From assembly GCA_001818365.1 (NCBI GenBank), contig MHKK01000005.1, forward strand, positions 1-5,143: DNA of 5,143 bases, in the 5' to 3' direction. Source of the DNA: Candidatus Komeilibacteria bacterium RIFCSPHIGHO2_01_FULL_52_14. Lineage in GTDB: Bacteria > Patescibacteriota > Patescibacteriia > UBA1558 > 2-01-FULL-52-15. The translations under genes were made by a program, and so were the position numbers. Below are positions 4,469 to 5,143 of this stretch, piece by piece. The notes under the pieces were generated by a model that ran no database searches, was not told where the DNA came from, and saw nothing but the letters and a program-made list of their open reading frames with translations. The stretch's first letter is position 1; every line of letters starts with the position of its first letter.

Positions 4469-4477
4469 TGGTATCAT
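4469..4477 (+). promoter_or_regulatory. murI: Extended -10 promoter of murI (TGG-TATCAT)
   Basis: TATCAT (4472-4477) is preceded by TGG, an extended -10 motif, and is six bases before the ATG at 4484, the same spacing as at the phosphomutase. The -35 position (TCACTT) is poor. No Shine-Dalgarno lies between the box and the ATG, so a leaderless mRNA is likely. Confidence 0.55.
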
Positions 4478-4483
4478 GAGTGC

Positions 4484-5143
4484 ATGATTGGCATATTCGA
4501 CTCCGGCCTCGGCGGTCTTACTATTTTCAAGGAAGTTGAAGAGCGGTTGCCGCAGTATGATTATATTTATTTGGGCGATAACGCCCGAGCGCCGTACGGC
4601 GATCACAACCAGGAGACGATTTTACGTTACACGACCGAGGCGGTCGAATATTTGTTCAAGCAAGGTTGTCAGCTCGTGCTCTTGGCGTGCAATACCGCTT
4701 CGGCGGAAGCGCTGCGGACGCTGCAGCAGCACTGGCTGCCCAAGCACTATCCGGGGAGGAATATTTTAGGAGTGATCCGGCCGTTGGCTGAGGCCGCGGC
4801 CGAAACAAGCAAAAACAAAAGAATCGCCGTGCTTGGCACGCGCAGCACCATCGGATCCCATGCCTATCGGCGTGAAATCAAGAAGCTCAATTCGCACATA
4901 ACCGTTATGGAACAGGCATGCCGCTTGCTTGTTCCTCTCATCGAAGAAGGCATCGAGCATAAGGCGGCAACGAAGATGATCCTGAAGGGCTATCTGCGCC
5001 CGGTTAAAAGTTATAATCCCGATACCGTTATTCTCGGCTGCACGCATTACGGCGTCATGTCGAAGGATATTGCCCGCTATTTTGGCAGTAAAGCCACAGT
5101 GCTTGATTCCGGAAAAATCATAGCCGAGAAACTTGCCGAGTAC
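4484..5143 (+). CDS. murI: Glutamate racemase, 3' end beyond window
   Basis: Cofactor-independent cytosolic enzyme that converts L-glutamate to D-glutamate for the peptidoglycan stem peptide. Its two-cysteine active site is visible: Cys69 in LLACNTASA and Cys186 in LGCTHYG. The substrate-binding DSGLGG (6-11) and GDNARAPYG (31-39) are also intact, as is VLGTRSTIGS in the second domain. Here 220 codons are open to the window edge; the family is usually about 260-270 residues, so some 40-50 are missing. The ATG at 4484 gives the normal MIGIFDSG start. No Shine-Dalgarno is present; the -10 box is six bases upstream. A terminator (4311-4369) and repeats separate it from the 208-aa gene, so it has its own promoter. 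Confidence 0.96.
   Translation, partial: MIGIFDSGLGGLTIFKEVEERLPQYDYIYLGDNARAPYGDHNQETILRYTTEAVEYLFKQGCQLVLLACNTASAEALRTLQQHWLPKHYPGRNILGVIRPLAEAAAETSKNKRIAVLGTRSTIGSHAYRREIKKLNSHITVMEQACRLLVPLIEEGIEHKAATKMILKGYLRPVKSYNPDTVILGCTHYGVMSKDIARYFGSKATVLDSGKIIAEKLAEY

Noticed and set aside
4304..4606. 100-codon minus-strand open frame
   Set aside because: It runs through the terminator and the palindromic repeats and overlaps murI. The VIARSETTRQSQ stretch is the usual false translation of the GTCATTGCGAG-type repeat.

Overview
The window is a compact bacterial chromosome segment of moderate GC. It holds three housekeeping genes: a serine hydroxymethyltransferase (glyA, minus strand, 3' part off the left edge), a complete phosphomannomutase/phosphoglucomutase (plus strand) and a glutamate racemase (murI, plus strand, cut by the right edge). 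Two small accessory transcription units lie between them. The protein style (for example the N-terminal sequence of the phosphomutase), the many small palindromic repeats and the 208-residue orphan protein resemble Candidate Phyla Radiation / Patescibacteria (Parcubacteria-like) genomes. That assignment is from recalled family appearance, not from a search.

Layout. 1-947: glyA, minus. 948-1217: a non-coding stretch with an 83-bp composite inverted repeat (976-1058), a GC-rich hairpin (1115-1149) and a near-perfect intrinsic terminator (1177-1218, minus). 1218-1742: a minus-strand pair of small hypothetical genes (101 aa, then a 61-aa membrane protein), with a consensus-like promoter at 1797-1825. 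1862-3226: phosphohexomutase. 3228-3318: a palindromic dispersed repeat of the GTCATTGCGAG type. 3319-3642: an AT-rich promoter and a long structured leader. 3643-4269: a 208-aa conserved-looking hypothetical protein. 4251-4465: a hairpin around its stop codon, an intrinsic terminator and repeat hairpins. 4484-5143: murI.

Two classes of expression signal can be seen. The phosphomutase and murI have no Shine-Dalgarno sequence. Each has an extended -10 box (TGn-TATACT or TGn-TATCAT) exactly six bases before the ATG, so they are probably read as leaderless mRNAs; glyA also lacks a Shine-Dalgarno and has a -10-like box close to its ATG. The accessory genes instead have perfect TTGACA -35 boxes with 17-bp spacers, dyad symmetries at the promoter, strong Shine-Dalgarno sequences and long hairpins that overlap the stop codon.

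The most notable item is the 208-aa gene with its roughly 190-nt leader. The leader contains a 20-bp inverted repeat, a possible 18-codon upstream ORF, an alternative pairing and a hairpin that covers part of the Shine-Dalgarno. The protein has no function I can name. The housekeeping genes serve one-carbon metabolism (glyA), sugar-phosphate supply for surface glycans (phosphomutase) and D-glutamate supply for peptidoglycan (murI); nothing shows that they are co-transcribed.
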